From assembly GCF_036370855.1 (NCBI RefSeq), contig NC_088100.1, positions 40,744,254 to 40,808,253 of the forward strand: a DNA stretch of 64,000 nucleotides, in the 5' to 3' direction. Shown here piece by piece: positions 47,758-59,980 of the stretch. Position numbers and translations under genes: made by a program. This DNA is from Dromaius novaehollandiae. Lineage: Eukaryota; Chordata; Aves; Casuariiformes; Dromaiidae. Every line of letters starts with the position of its first letter. The stretch's first letter is position 1. Under the pieces are notes generated by a model. That model did no database searches and was not told where the DNA came from. It saw only the letters and a list, made by a program, of their open reading frames with translations.

Positions 47758-48575
47758 TCTTAGAACCAGAAAATTCAGGTCACAAGGGACTTGTAGGGAT
47801 CATCTATTCCAACCTCCTGCTCTAGACAGGGCTAACTTCAAGGTTCAGCCAGGTTGCTCAGGGCCTTGTCTGCTTGAATTTTGAAAGTTTCCAAGATGGA
47901 GATTTCACAACCTATTGTACCACTTCACAATCTAGGCAACCTTTTACTGTGCTTAACCACCCTCACTGTGATTTTTTTTCCTTACATCCAATTTCCCTTG
48001 TGCCACTTTTTCTATTGTCTCTTCTCTTCACTGTGCACCTCTGAGAAGTGCCTATTTTTTCTGCAAACCTATCTGAGATGATGGAAGATTGTAATTAGCT
48101 CCCACCATTGCCTTCTCTGCTCCAGACTAAACCATCCCTATTTCTTTAACCTTTCTGAATAGTTCATATGCTCTGCCCATCGTAGTGACCTCCTGAAGGA
48201 ATTGCTCCAGCTGGATGATTTCTCTTGCACCAGGGAGTCCAGAACAGCATGCAGTACTCCAGATGTGGTCTCATGAGTGCTTGACTAGAGGACAATAACG
48301 ATTTTCCTTGATCTACTGGCTATCCTCTAGCTAGCTCTAGCCAGGATGCAGCTGGTCTTCATCACTGCAAGGGTACACTGCTGGCTCGTGTTCAACTTCT
48401 TGCCACCAAGACCCTCAGGTCCTCTCTGCAGAGCTGCTCCCCAATCAAGAAGCCTCCAGCCTGCACTGATGCATGGGGTTGTTCTGTCCCAGGTGCAGAA
48501 CTCTGCATTTCCTGTGTTAAACTTCAAAAGGGTCCTTTGTCAGCACTTATTTTTCTAAGTTTGCTGAGATATGAG
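47758..48575 (-). mobile_element. CR1 LINE, 5'-truncated 3' portion
   Basis: The minus strand carries the CR1 ORF2 C-terminal region and 3' end. The frame at 48327-48527 contains MKFNTGNAEFCTWD and KLNTSQQCTLAVMKTS, aligning by eye with the conserved CR1 segment that starts KFN and includes the K-L-N-S-Q-C-A block. Further 3' is the typical CR1 end, seen on the plus strand as the block gatcatctattccaacctcc followed by the conserved first-person-like spacing to the CCTTGTC and ACCACCCTCAC blocks. Stops and indels break the frame, so the copy is inactive. It is the clearest sauropsid marker in the window. The 5' limit is approximate. Confidence 0.9.
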
Positions 48576-51364
48576 GTATTATCATACTAATTTTCTATTG
48601 CTAAGATGTATTTGTATTGCAAAACCCAGGAAATGGGAGGCTTAAAGAATTGCAATCTGTTCATTTTTACAATACTCATCAAAAAAGCATTTGAAGATTT
48701 TTTTTCTTAAACAGCTAATAATGAAGTAAATAGAAAACTGAAAAAAGTATTAAAATCTAAAGTAAACCAGCTATTATTTTAACTTTTCCAGAAGGCTTAA
48801 TTTACCCTATGCTTAGCAAGAACAAACTTAGTAGTTTTTTTGAAAATCAGTCCAAGAGCTGAAATAACAAAAGCTGCCCAATAAAACAAAAAAAAGAAAA
48901 AAAGAAAACATAGTCCAAAACCAAGCACCAATTATTCTATCTTATTGGCAGCAACAACAGAAATCTGCAGAGGTAATCTTCCTAAATCTGTGGACTTCTA
49001 TGGAACACCACATGCTTTGCAAAGAACAAATTTTTTAACTGAATTCATAGGCATAATCATGAGAAAAAGCAAAACTGGGGACTATCTGATCTATCAGAAC
49101 ACAGGGAATTCATAAATTGCAGCCCATTAACATTTTGTTTTTACAGACAGCGATTGTGACAGTATACGAAATCACTGCTTCATTTCTTTGCAATGTTCAT
49201 GCAGATTTGTTAGCTGTTACTTTTCTCCTGTTTACGCTGACATTTTGAAGGTTAGATTTTTTTTTCTTTTGCAAGAAAGTCTATAGAGGGCATGCCCACT
49301 GTATGCTGACATTTATTTAATATATACACACAGAAAATGTATTACTATTCATTTATATTATTATTATAGTGTCTAGCATTCCCAAGCATGATTGAGGGCT
49401 CTCATATTCCAAAGACTATACAAACACACAGGCGATCAGGACCCCACGTCCCTAAGAGTTAGCAATTGCTTTTGAGAAAACCTGCAACAAAGAATGCCAA
49501 GATGTAGAGAAGTGAAAGAAAGTCAAGGGATACAGAATTAAAACATTTCTTTATTTAATTCTTAAAGTAATGGTTCAAAAGTATCCCTTCTCAAAAAGGA
49601 GCTAAATTTGCTATCTTTAACCAGCATAACTTAAGAATCAGCAGTGGGAGATTTCTTGCTAACACCTTATAACATTTTCTAACTTGCAGTTTGTTCAGTG
49701 AGTTCTGTGCAGCACCTTCCCTCATGTTCTTTGCAGAAGAAAAACCGTGCGAGTAGCGTAGTGTTTTATTTTCTTAGAGTTTCTGTTATTGCTGTCACTA
49801 CTTCAGAATTCTGTTTTTAAATATGTTCAGATTATTGTTTAAGACACAAAGTCAAAGAAGTACACCTTGAACTTGGGAAGGAAGATTTTGATATGCAATC
49901 ACACTTAGATTCTGTGAAGTTCATTTGAAGCCCTAGGCTGCCCTCTTGAAAACCCTCTTGCTACTGAGAATTAACTTTACTCTTAAAGTAAAACCTTCCT
50001 GCATTCCTGATGAGTGCAAACACAGCTCTTCAACCAAAGTCAGGTAACCTGTTAGGCACTGCAAACCATGCGAGTGCCTTGAAGATAAAAATTAAGATGT
50101 TGAATTTGACTCAGCCCTTTATGTGAAATCAGTACAGAGGAAAGGAATGAGTGGTAAAGAAAAACAGGCTCAGGCACCTGAGGACATTATCTCCCTGTTA
50201 TATAACTCTCCCACAGACTGACTAAATCTTCTTGTAACCAGAAACATTAGGAACTCTTAAATTCCCACTCAATTTGGAAGTTTACTTTGGCAATCAGCCC
50301 CACTTCTCAGGTGTTGGTGCTAAAGCTATTTCCATGTGTTGACTTCTGCAAGACACACAAATATAGGTGGCTTCCAAGAAAGCCAAACAGAAGAAAAAAA
50401 GGAAGAGAAGAGACTTCCTTATGTGGCTTCTCAACAGCTAAATACTAGCAACTCCAATGATACCCAGTGCAGCTGCCATGTCTTGCAAGGGCAAAGAGGA
50501 CGTGAAAAAAACTGTTGTAACATCTCACAAAACTCTCTAAAATATCAGAGTCACCAGTTCTGTTTGGAATGTTGTTTGGAACAATAACAAATATATATTA
50601 GTAATGTTGATGACTTTATCCCAAAGATATATTTTCAACTCCAGAAAAGGTAGAATACAGCTTAATCACAAGCACTTTGGTGTGTGTTTTAATTCAGAGT
50701 TACTGTAAGTGTTTAATGAAACACAGAGACTCAGGCTATGAGGTCTATCTTCTTCTTTCACAGTCATCCAATCATGTAATTATCACATTCCTTCTTAAAA
50801 CTACAAAGGCGTTTGCTCCAAGTGGAAGTTGGATCCAGATCTGTTGTTCTCAAAACTCAAAGATATTCTTCAGTTTTCAGAATAGTTTAAAATGATTTTC
50901 TCCCTTCCTTCTTCCTCCTGCCCATGTTAATTTTGCTACCGTATCTGCAGACAGAAATCATAATCGTTCTCACACACTGTCTTGATAAACTAAACAAGCC
51001 AAGCTAAATCTATTCTCTTCTTATCTGACGGGCCTCTGTTCAACCCAGTGGTGCCTCTGTCCTCTTCCAGTCTGAAATCATTTGTCTCATATGTGAGCAA
51101 CCAGAACGGCACAGCTATGGATGAACCCGTGTCTCCTTTTTCTCAGGAATGGCTCCCTCCAGAGATTCTAGGGCTACATTTGCTTTTTTCATGGCTGCAC
51201 CAATTCCATTTCTCTCAGCTCCCCTTTCTTGAGGGGGAGTCATTCTTGAGTCACATCACTGTCAAATAAGGAAGTCTCAGAAAATGGCAGACTTGTCTGT
51301 GGTCCCTATGTCTCCATAATTTTATGCTTTGAGCTATTATTACATTTCATCCTACCTCTATTAA

Positions 51365-51585
51365 CTAGACTGAAGGTTCAGTCAGTCCTCGCTGTGCCAA
51401 TTCTCTTTCGTACTGGCATTGCTTTCAGACTTTCATTATCAGTACATAGAACCTCAACCAAACCAAGCTTATTAATAAAATTATTAAACAAGCTTGTTCC
51501 CAAGGTTAATCCTTGGGGAGCTCTGCAAGCAATATGCTTCCAACCCAACAGCACCCCACCCAGCGGAACGCACTAACAACTGAAA
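51365..51585 (-). mobile_element. CR1 LINE fragment, reverse transcriptase segment
   Basis: On the plus strand the block from attaaacaagcttgttccc through atccttggggagctctgc is the antisense form of the CR1 reverse transcriptase segment whose translation contains the GVPQGS-type motif. It continues into a cttccaacccaacag block also seen in CR1. It lies about 2.8 kb from the CR1 piece at 48 kb in the same orientation, and covers a more 5' part of the element, so the two may be one insertion split by later DNA or two separate copies. Strongly decayed, with approximate ends. Confidence 0.6.
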
Positions 51586-54520
51586 ATGACTTTTCAAGTG
51601 TACTGGCAGGTTATTATATGGGTAACTAAGTCAAGAGTGAACTGCAAAGCCATGCCAAGGTGACCAGTTATTTTCTTCAAACTAAAGGCATGATATCCCT
51701 ATGTTTTATTCTACGGCATTTTGTATCACATAAAATACACTAACAGTGCAAAATAATAAGAAAGGGAGATATGCAGCAGAACAACACTCAGATTATGATA
51801 AACTAGAAATCCTTTCCTGCTGCAGTCATGAAGGTTAAGAACTCTGGCAATATTTAGGAAAGTCCAGGAAGCAGAACATCATATAATTACGGTGCCAACA
51901 TACTGTTAGCTGCTGCCTATAGGCACAGAGGTATAACTTTCACAGGTACTTTGCTAAAAGACTGAACAGACCAGGTTGCTGTTGCAGAACTTTGTCAGGG
52001 TAGCAATTAGGTGGGTGGGGAAAGCTGGACCAGTTCTCCTCCTAAATTTGAACAGTCTGGAGAGCTGTGCTCTAACAAGGTGCTACACGTCTGTGCTTTG
52101 GGATTAGATTTGCCAGCAGTAGCCTGCCCAGCTTTGGGATCACTAATTGACAGTAGAAGTCACTGACACCCCAGGGAAGAAAAACATGCCAGGTTTAGTC
52201 AAGAAGTCAGCAGCTGATTCTGGCTTAAGAAACGAGCTCTTGAAAATGGCAGGTTCACCAGTTCATGTCACTGTAGTCTTCTTTTTGGAAAAGACTTGTG
52301 CAAACTGTGGCCAATCACTTGGGCAATCACGTACAGATATTTGATATTGCTGAAGGAGTCATGAATGAGATCTACCCTGGTATTCAGACAGAAGCATTAA
52401 TTCATCCTCTATGTCTGGACAAGGGTGAAGCAGCTCTTTTGAAGATATTTCAGCTTTTGGGAACTTCACAGTAAAATCACAGAGGTGCTGATAACTTGCT
52501 TGCGGACCTTAGAGTAAAGGTGGATCAATTTGTATCTGGAAGATTTTCTGGTTTTGATGTGATCGGAGAAATTATTTGGGGCCAATTACCCATTGCAAGG
52601 CTCTCTTTGCTAGATCTTTGCTATGTTTTATCACGTTTTTAGTTAAGTGTGTATTTACTGAAGGAAAATGACCAGTTAGGCAAATAACAGCTTAGAACAA
52701 AACTGTAATCCCAGAGTGCATGTGGTAGTTTTATCTACCACAATCAGCAATACTGTTCTTAAGTTTGATAAAATTGCAGATAACAGCTACTGAGCTGCAG
52801 GTCAGAGTACAGAGCTGTATTCTGTGCTAGTCCTTGACATAACAACTGCTGTAACTACGGCAGCAATATCCCCAGAAGCAAACTTAAAACTTTCAGTATC
52901 TTTCCACTGGGCTTATAGCATAAAAACAAAATATTAAGAACATATCACTATTTCCAAAATACTCTTTTCACCGTAACTGTCCTCCTATTCTATTAAATTG
53001 AACAGTTCTACTGTGAACAAAGTAGTATTTATAATATAACCTTTTAATAACTACTCTTAAAATAAATCTAAAAATAAAATAGCAGTAATTAATCTTTATT
53101 TAAATGGTAATTTAATGTGTTAAGAGCCCAAAATGAAACTGGTCATTAACTCAATAGTAAAGACTGCCAGAAGATTCATTACTGATTAATAATGGAGAAC
53201 ACAGTGTACTGAACAGCTTCCTTTAATCCCAGAAGCAACTAGAGACTGAACTGCAAAAAACTTTCAAGCATAATATATTGGTGAAGCAATATAATTTTCT
53301 TTATAGAAGTTATAATTACCAGATATAGCGTACCTAAGTTTTCATTTTAATCTACACTGATCAAGTCTCTCTTTTAAAAACATGAAGACAGGTATATCAT
53401 GAAGACTTCGTGTTCTATAAACAGTTTAAAAATCTTGTAACACACTCTTTCATCAGGTGACTACTGTGTATGCGGGAACAATTAATTTAATCACTTCTAA
53501 TAAACACAAAATTTATATAATAAAATTGTTGCTTCAGTAACTCTATTGTTAAAGATTAGTAACAACATTTAATGTAAATGGATTTAAGAAAGTTTGCCAG
53601 TTAATCACATGGGATGTCAATATTTTATTTTGCTGATCGAGATATTGATCTTCAGAAACTTTCTTAATTTTATCCAGTTTGTAAGACAGAGATATTTAAA
53701 TATGACCACACTTAAGATCCAAAGAAAAGCTGAAAATCACTGAATTGCTCCTAAGTTGTTTGCATGGACAAGTAACTATGTAACAGTAACGTCTAATGAA
53801 TGTTTATATATAACTACCTAAATGGGAAGAGATACAAAAAGTAAACTTATTTACTGTGAAACTCTGTGAAAACCCTTTGAACAGATGCTAAAGTTAAACA
53901 AAAAAAATAGAATAATTTAATTTAGAAACAGAATAAAATAATAAGGGGAACTATCCTACATTAAATCAATTCCTTCAATGTAAGCTTAAAGAATAGCCCT
54001 CTGAAAATGCAAATGGGAATTCACTGCAATTATGAATTTGACTTTCAAATCTTTAATTCATTTAATGCTCTCATCAGCTCGCTGGTATGGACATCACTTC
54101 TATTAGGCCATTGAACTTACTGAAATTCACTGAATAAAAACTCCAAAACAAGAGCAATAACAGCAATAAAATATTAGTTAAGGGCTCTGTATCAAGACCT
54201 CCATTCAAAATAGTAATGTACAAAATCCTATAATATCTGTGAACAGTTACATAAAACTACATTGCTGGAAAGAAAAATTCCAGGCAGATTTGTCTTGTTC
54301 TAGCCAAGAAAGCACTCTATTTCCGTTTCTTCTAATTTACTTGCTATCAGATCCAGGATTCAAAAACTTCAGGAATGAATACTTCACATTCCTTTTATAT
54401 AATGAAGCACAGAGATCAAACATCTGACACTACCACTGATATCACGTAAAGGAAGTCAGGGGGAAGGAGATAAGGTAATTTCAGTTAATATAACCACTTC
54501 ATCCATGTCTCAGAAAAAGT

Positions 54521-54551
54521 ATAAATATTAATATATATATAAATATTAATG
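54521..54551. repeat. AT-rich direct repeat
   Basis: Two copies of ATAAATATTAAT separated by an alternating TA stretch; the unit is itself partly palindromic, so the block can fold on itself. Confidence 0.75.
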
Positions 54552-54734
54552 AATTATTGCATATGAGAAAAAAAGACAGAGAATAATGGTCTTAGAAAAG
54601 ATGTTAGTATTTCAAAAATCTTTTCCCAGATTTGCCATCTACAAACTTCATCAAAGACACTGTGCAATTATCTCCCTGTATAGTTCTGGAAAATCAGACC
54701 TGTTTGCCTTTGGGCAGGGATACTTTAATAAGGA

Positions 54735-54763
54735 GTCTCTCTCTCTCTCCCCCTCTTTCTCTG
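54735..54763. repeat. (CT)n pyrimidine tract
   Basis: A run of CT units degrading to CCCCCTCTTTCTCTGCAG. On the plus strand it resembles a strong splice acceptor, but it lies antisense to RNGTT, and nothing downstream looks like an exon. Confidence 0.75.
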
Positions 54764-55944
54764 CAGTTACGTGTATGTACATAAACTGAAATAGGAATTT
54801 TTGAGTACTAACATGGCAGTTTATCTGTCTAGTATGAATATTTCAAAGACCTGGTAACATTCCTATTTGTCCTACTAAAAGTGCACTAAAATGCATTTGA
54901 AGTACTGGTGTACAATAATGGTTCACTTTGAGCAATAAATCTACATTGACAGAGGAGCGTAGTGGTTTTGTACATTCCTTAATGCACAATTTTGGCAAGA
55001 AATGCCTAACCTTAATATAATACCTTAATATTTAGGATATTTGCAAACGAACATGAGTGGGTAATTTATATTACAAGAGAGACCAACATATCACAGAGTG
55101 AGCAAAAGCAAATCTAAACTAAAAGGTTACAAAGAATCAGTTTTAAGTATATTCCAAGACAAAGTTTGGTTCACAGGTCTTTTAACTGATGGAATTATTA
55201 GCAACCATGTAATAAAGATTTGAAAAAGTACTGAAGCAAGAATTAAAGAAACTCGTGTCAACAGTTCCTAAACAGCATTGCATATCTCCAGAATATGTAA
55301 GTTTATTTTAGCAGCACCCACTCCTATGCTAAAATATGACTCCTTATTTTTTGTTGAAGATATCTGAAAAGTTGGAACCCCATCATTGTATATCAGCTCC
55401 TCCTGTGAAGCAGCTGAAGTCTTTCTAGAATCTCCAAACAACCAGATAGGAGTCTCAATAAAAAAAGCTCCTCTCTATTAATTGTATGCCACTTCCCAGT
55501 TGCAACTAATATTATAAACCATAAAAAATGTTTCTGAGACAAATTAGCTTACCATTTCAAGATTACCTTTAGCATCAGAAATTAAGCTGAGCAACACTGT
55601 ACAAATTTACATCTTACTGATGAAGAACTATCCTTCTGTAGTTCCAAAAATAAATGCTATGCTTTAGACAAGTACAGCCATGTGGAAATAGCTCCTTTGA
55701 ACATGTTTATGTAATCCAAACATAATTTAGTAGATAAATAAGGCTTTGTTTTCTCTAGGTAGTAACAGAAAGCTATTTTGAACATCCAAAGTGTCTTTTC
55801 TGTGATAAACACAACATTTAGGATGAAAATACAGTGGTACATTAATAGAAAGTCAAATACTAATCTTCTCAAATTAAAATATGTCAAACATTTATCAAGC
55901 ATCACACCATAAATAAGGTGTGAATGGGAAACAAAGCAGAAAAA

Positions 55945-56495
55945 CATTGCTGTGCCCATATCTTGAACACTGTGTGCAGTTCCCTAACTTAAAAAAGGCA
56001 ACAGTAGGAATACAGAAAGGTACAAAGAATAACAACAGCGTTGATTGAAGGTACTGAACAGCTTGGATATAGGGAGTACTAAATGGATTAAATTACTTCA
56101 GCTTGGAAGATGCAAGACCAGGGTAATGTGAAAGAGGATAAAATCACAAACAGGGAATGACTGCCCACCAGTCCTCACAATGTAAGGCCTAGGTTAAACC
56201 GAATTGATTAGGAACAGGTTTAAAAGAAATAAAATAATACTTCATATACACTGCATAACTCATGGTAATAGTATGGCTTTGCATGTTGAAAATATAGTGG
56301 GAAATCCCTTAGACAAATTCAAAGAGGAAGGTCCAAGTCTAAGTCTATTAAGCACAACCATGAAGATACAACTTCCAGTTGAGAAGTCCCTTCCAAAACT
56401 GCAAACTGGCAGAAACTGGATGGCATACTTTGCATTCACCCTGTGCTTATACTCCTTTCCTAAGCATTTGCTAACACCACTATGGGACACAATAA
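55945..56495 (+). mobile_element. Old CR1 LINE fragment, ORF2 C-terminus and 3' end
   Basis: The plus strand shows, in order, the block cactgtgtgcagttccctaa, a gaacagcttggata block, ttcagcttggaagatgcaag, aggataaaatcac, aacaggtttaaaagaaataaa, and cttagacaaattcaaagagg, ending with a tactcctttcctaagcat block. This order matches the 3' half of CR1 elements common in turtles and crocodilians and present as old copies in birds. Many indels show age. Its divergence appears greater than that of the copy at 48 kb, suggesting an older subfamily; this is judged by eye. Confidence 0.72.
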
Positions 56496-57043
56496 TCAAT
56501 CCCGCGGTTTGACCCTGCACACTTAACAGCACCACAGCCAGTCTGTGAGCAGAAAGGCTTCTCCTTGGCTGCAAGTGATGGACAGAGCACCACAGTTGAT
56601 TATAAATACCTGAAAAAGAGTGCAATATAAGCCTGTTAGCTTTCAAATCCACCCAGTGAATTTATAAAATCTTCAGAGCTGTAAGGAAAATTTTGCCATT
56701 TTGCTTAAAATTAGAAGTGGAGGAGACAGGTGGTGAGGCCCAATTTGGAAAGGGAGAGCAGTGGGAGAAGTCTGGCTATATCATGCCAGTCCTTTTTCTG
56801 TGGGAAGGATGAGATTTTTTCTTTGCTGCCTGACAGACTTGGGTAGCATGGGCTCTCCTTCCTCTGCTCAGCCTAGAAATTACGCATGTACATTACCTGA
56901 AAGATTCATGCTGTCAAAGCTTGCATGACACCTACAATTAGTCATTCAAGACAGGGTTAAGTTCCTTGGTTAACCAGAGTGAAATCTGGGGGAAGCAACT
57001 CTTGGAAGATGGCTCTGAGTGAAGCCAGTTCCAAAGACTCAGT

Positions 57044-57075
57044 TAATAAATAAATAAATAAATAATAATAATAAA
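57044..57075. repeat. (AAAT)n/(AAT)n compound microsatellite
   Basis: AAAT units grading into AAT units, in the large RNGTT intron, about 550 bp downstream of the old CR1 piece. Confidence 0.9.
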
Positions 57076-58326
57076 TTATCACTCAGCCCAGGCATGTCGC
57101 TCCTTAGGTGTTCCTGGATAACAGCATCTTAGCAACAGTATTGCGACTGCAGTAAAGGGATGGAGACTGATAGCAGCCCTCTATGGAGATTACAAAAATG
57201 ACATACATTTCAAAGGAGGGATAATCTTCACCAGGTAAGTTATTGCCAGATTATCCAGAAGCATGGTCTACAGAGCTGTGTAGCTTATTAAAACAGATTT
57301 CTGGTATGTTTTATCCTGGAGGTCATAAGGCAATTACAGGTTGTCTTGCTGACTGAGTTAGAAGTCCCCTGGAGTCTTTTTGCATTCTTTATATATTTAT
57401 ATTTTTGTTTATTTACTTATATAAACATTTAAACAAACTCTGAAGGGTTATAACCAAAATTATACAAGTTTATGTGAGATGAAACTTCTTACAGCATAAA
57501 GTTTTATGGAGGAAACCTTTAAGTTGCTTATTAACCAAACTGAATAATATACATGTAGGAACTGGGTGTGCGTGAGGTTGAGGGAGGAAGCAGAAGGAAA
57601 GGAAGAGGGGAGGTGGAAAGCCTGCATCTATTCTTTGAAAGCAATTTTAATAGAAGTACTCGGGTTTTAGGTTAGAAAAAGCAAGCATTTGCCAGATACG
57701 GTTGAGAATGCTGTTCTTCAGTAATGTAATTAGGAATGGCAAAAGAATACATTTAAGTTTTAGAAATTAAGTTTCATTTTGATGTTAAAAAAACAAAACC
57801 CCAAAAAACCCAAGACATTTAAAATTCAGAGAGGCACAAGTGTGTGCCCACGGTGCAGGGAACAATGCTGCCACCAGTGCAGAATACACAGTGACTGCAG
57901 GTATCATCTGGGACAGGCAGATGTTTCTGCATTCCAAAAGAAATACCACATCTTCACATGCCAGTGTAATGACTGACATGCTAATGGCTCTCTTTCTTTG
58001 CCCTAGGAAAAATCCCAATGAAACTCATGAAAATCAGTCTATATACTCTTTTAAAACAATTTTTGTTTGCAAGGGACATGACAATAACTAACTAGCAACT
58101 GGCAATTAGAAATGTGAAACTATTACAGTTCAACTTACAAAAAAAAAATAAAAAGAGTAAGTCACAAAAGACAATTTTTTTTCAGCAACTGCATGAGTCT
58201 TTCATAATAAATCTAATAATACTGGGAATACAATCTGTGCTTTGACTGCAATGTCTTCCCTGTCAAGGATTTCTTGAAGAATTAGAGTTCCAAAAGTGGC
58301 TTTGTTTTGAAATGACAAGGTAATCA

Positions 58327-58360
58327 AAAGAAAAAAAAAAAAAAAGAAAAAAAAAGGGGA
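58327..58360. repeat. A-rich tract with single G interruptions
   Basis: A-runs of about fifteen and nine separated by G and ending in GGGG, about 270 bp past the 67-nt RNGTT exon on the intron side. Confidence 0.85.
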
Positions 58361-58631
58361 ACATTTTCCTTTTGGTAATTATACCAGATTCAAATTTAAT
58401 CAAAAGAAGATAATAGGAAACACTACACACTTCTTTGACAAGCTAAGTACATAGATGGAACTAGAAACAAATCCAGAATATGGTAAACATTGCAAAAATA
58501 ACAATATTAACTGCTATTTTTCCTGAAATTGTATTGATGCACTTAAAGTTCTTCTAAACCAAGATTTAAAACAAACAAAAGTGAAACAAATTAAGTGGTC
58601 CCTCCCCCCACCCCCAGCTTGTTAATCGTAC

Positions 58632-58698
58632 CTTAATTTGTGCAAAAGGTCTGTCAAAGTTTCCAACATAAAGAAGACCAACATTCTGGGTGAGTAGC
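58632..58698 (-). CDS. RNGTT: RNGTT mRNA capping enzyme, internal coding exon (antepenultimate)
   Basis: This 67-nt exon encodes one base of a split glycine codon, then 22 residues containing NVGLLYVGNFDRPFAQIK. That matches the OB-fold part of the guanylyltransferase domain of vertebrate mRNA capping enzyme, which puts the GMP cap on nascent RNA polymerase II transcripts in the nucleus. On the minus strand the exon is preceded by a polypyrimidine tract ending in ctag and followed by the donor AAG|gtacga. It ends in phase 0, exactly as the next exon (starting GTG ACG AAA) requires. From memory of the human protein, the residues at VGNFDRPF differ (GGYERPF); the rest is nearly identical. It is too short for ORF detection and was found by searching for the codons preceding the next exon. 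The exon encoding the preceding MGGEG-type segment is not in the window. Confidence 0.93.
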
Positions 58699-59955
58699 CT
58701 AGAAAAACGAAAAGAATCTTTTAAGATATCACTTTACATTCACATAAGCTCTCTGCGTCTCCAAGAGCTGCCGCTGAACTCCAGCAGGGTAACCACCTTC
58801 ATTACGGTACAGCAAGATCTACCGTTGAAAACACAATTACAGAATTCTGCTCTTGCTAGTGCAAAAGGAAAGACATGCATTAAAGATGGATGTGCCCTGG
58901 TAATTTGTGTTTATTGTGCAAGCAGCTCTTCAACAAAATAACTTCGCAGGCTCCTTTGTGACAGGCAAGAACGGCAGGGTACATGCCTATTCTATTTATC
59001 AGACACCATTAGAGACAGAGGAGCAGCAAGAGAAAAGACAAGTGTAAACACATCCAGAGCAGCAGGCCTAAGAGTTAAAACAGATTAGGACAAATAAATG
59101 TAGAGTAACATGAAAGTGACAGCACTGGAAGAAGAGAAATAACAGAGAATTTCTGCTATATTTTCTAATGGCTTCCTAAATAAAGAGAGCACTAGACACA
59201 GTTTGTGCTGGTTATTCTCTAAGTCAGTATATACACTAGTGAGATGCATAAAGACAGTGGGACAAGCGGATTCAAAGGAGTGGTGGTACTTCCAAATAAA
59301 AGTTAGTTTGATTTCTTCAAATACTGTGCAAAAAGTTAGTTTTACTACAACACAAAACCCAAACACCAGAGGAGCATTATGGTGCCATTCCTAAGAAAAT
59401 GAAGACAAAAATAACATTGAAGACAAGTGACCAGCTAACAGTGTATCAGAATACTGTGCAGCGGAATGGTAGCATCACTGTGTTGCTATTGCTAAGCAAA
59501 GGTAGAGCTGTCATCGCCTCTCGCTTAGCGGTTCCTAACAATCTTGCACTGGGATGCAGAAATCCCATACGGAGAACCAACTGGTGACAGACTAACGAAA
59601 GAATTTGTGCTTTGATTAAGAGAGACATTCAAAACTCATCATAATCTGCAGTAGCTCCAAGTCTGCATGAAGTTATTAAACACTTTATAGTTTCCTTTGA
59701 TTCTATATCCCATTTGCCCTAATAACAAGGCACTACATACAGACTACATTTCCCCCCAACTAGAAATATCCCCCAAAAAGCAGGAATGCAGATGTCATTC
59801 TGCTCAAGTCTAACAGTTTAACTGAGGTATCTATCTTTAATAAGATATTTATATTTTTATGCATATACATCATAGATATGTATTTTACATTCATAGAGAA
59901 CTGCAAGTTTTTTCTATGTATAAACTTGTCACTTTTAAACTAATTGTTCATTTTT

Positions 59956-59980
59956 AAAAAAACAAAACAAAACAAAACAC
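59956..59980. repeat. (AAAAC)n repeat, short
   Basis: Tandem AAAAC units after a short A-run, in the partial RNGTT intron. Confidence 0.8.

Larger units (their letters stand above)
29842..58631 (-). other. RNGTT large intron (28.8 kb, phase 0)
   Basis: Bounded by donor AAG|gtacga and acceptor tttaaacag on the minus strand. It holds the CR1 pieces at 47.76-48.58, 51.36-51.59 and 55.9-56.5 kb and several simple repeats, listed separately. An intronless 153-codon hydrophobic open frame at 37150-37611 (minus) is discussed in the findings and is not called a gene. Elsewhere it is unremarkable AT-rich intronic DNA with no feature I can support. Confidence 0.93.

Noticed and set aside
52147..52640. 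Possible retropseudogene: coding-like stretches in two plus-strand frames
   Set aside because: Looked protein-like by eye but matched nothing I can name; stops interrupt both frames and no poly(A) tail or target-site duplication was seen.
54735..54770. Strong plus-strand splice-acceptor-like tract ending in CTGCAG
   Set aside because: Antisense to RNGTT and not followed by an exon with a credible donor or reading frame.
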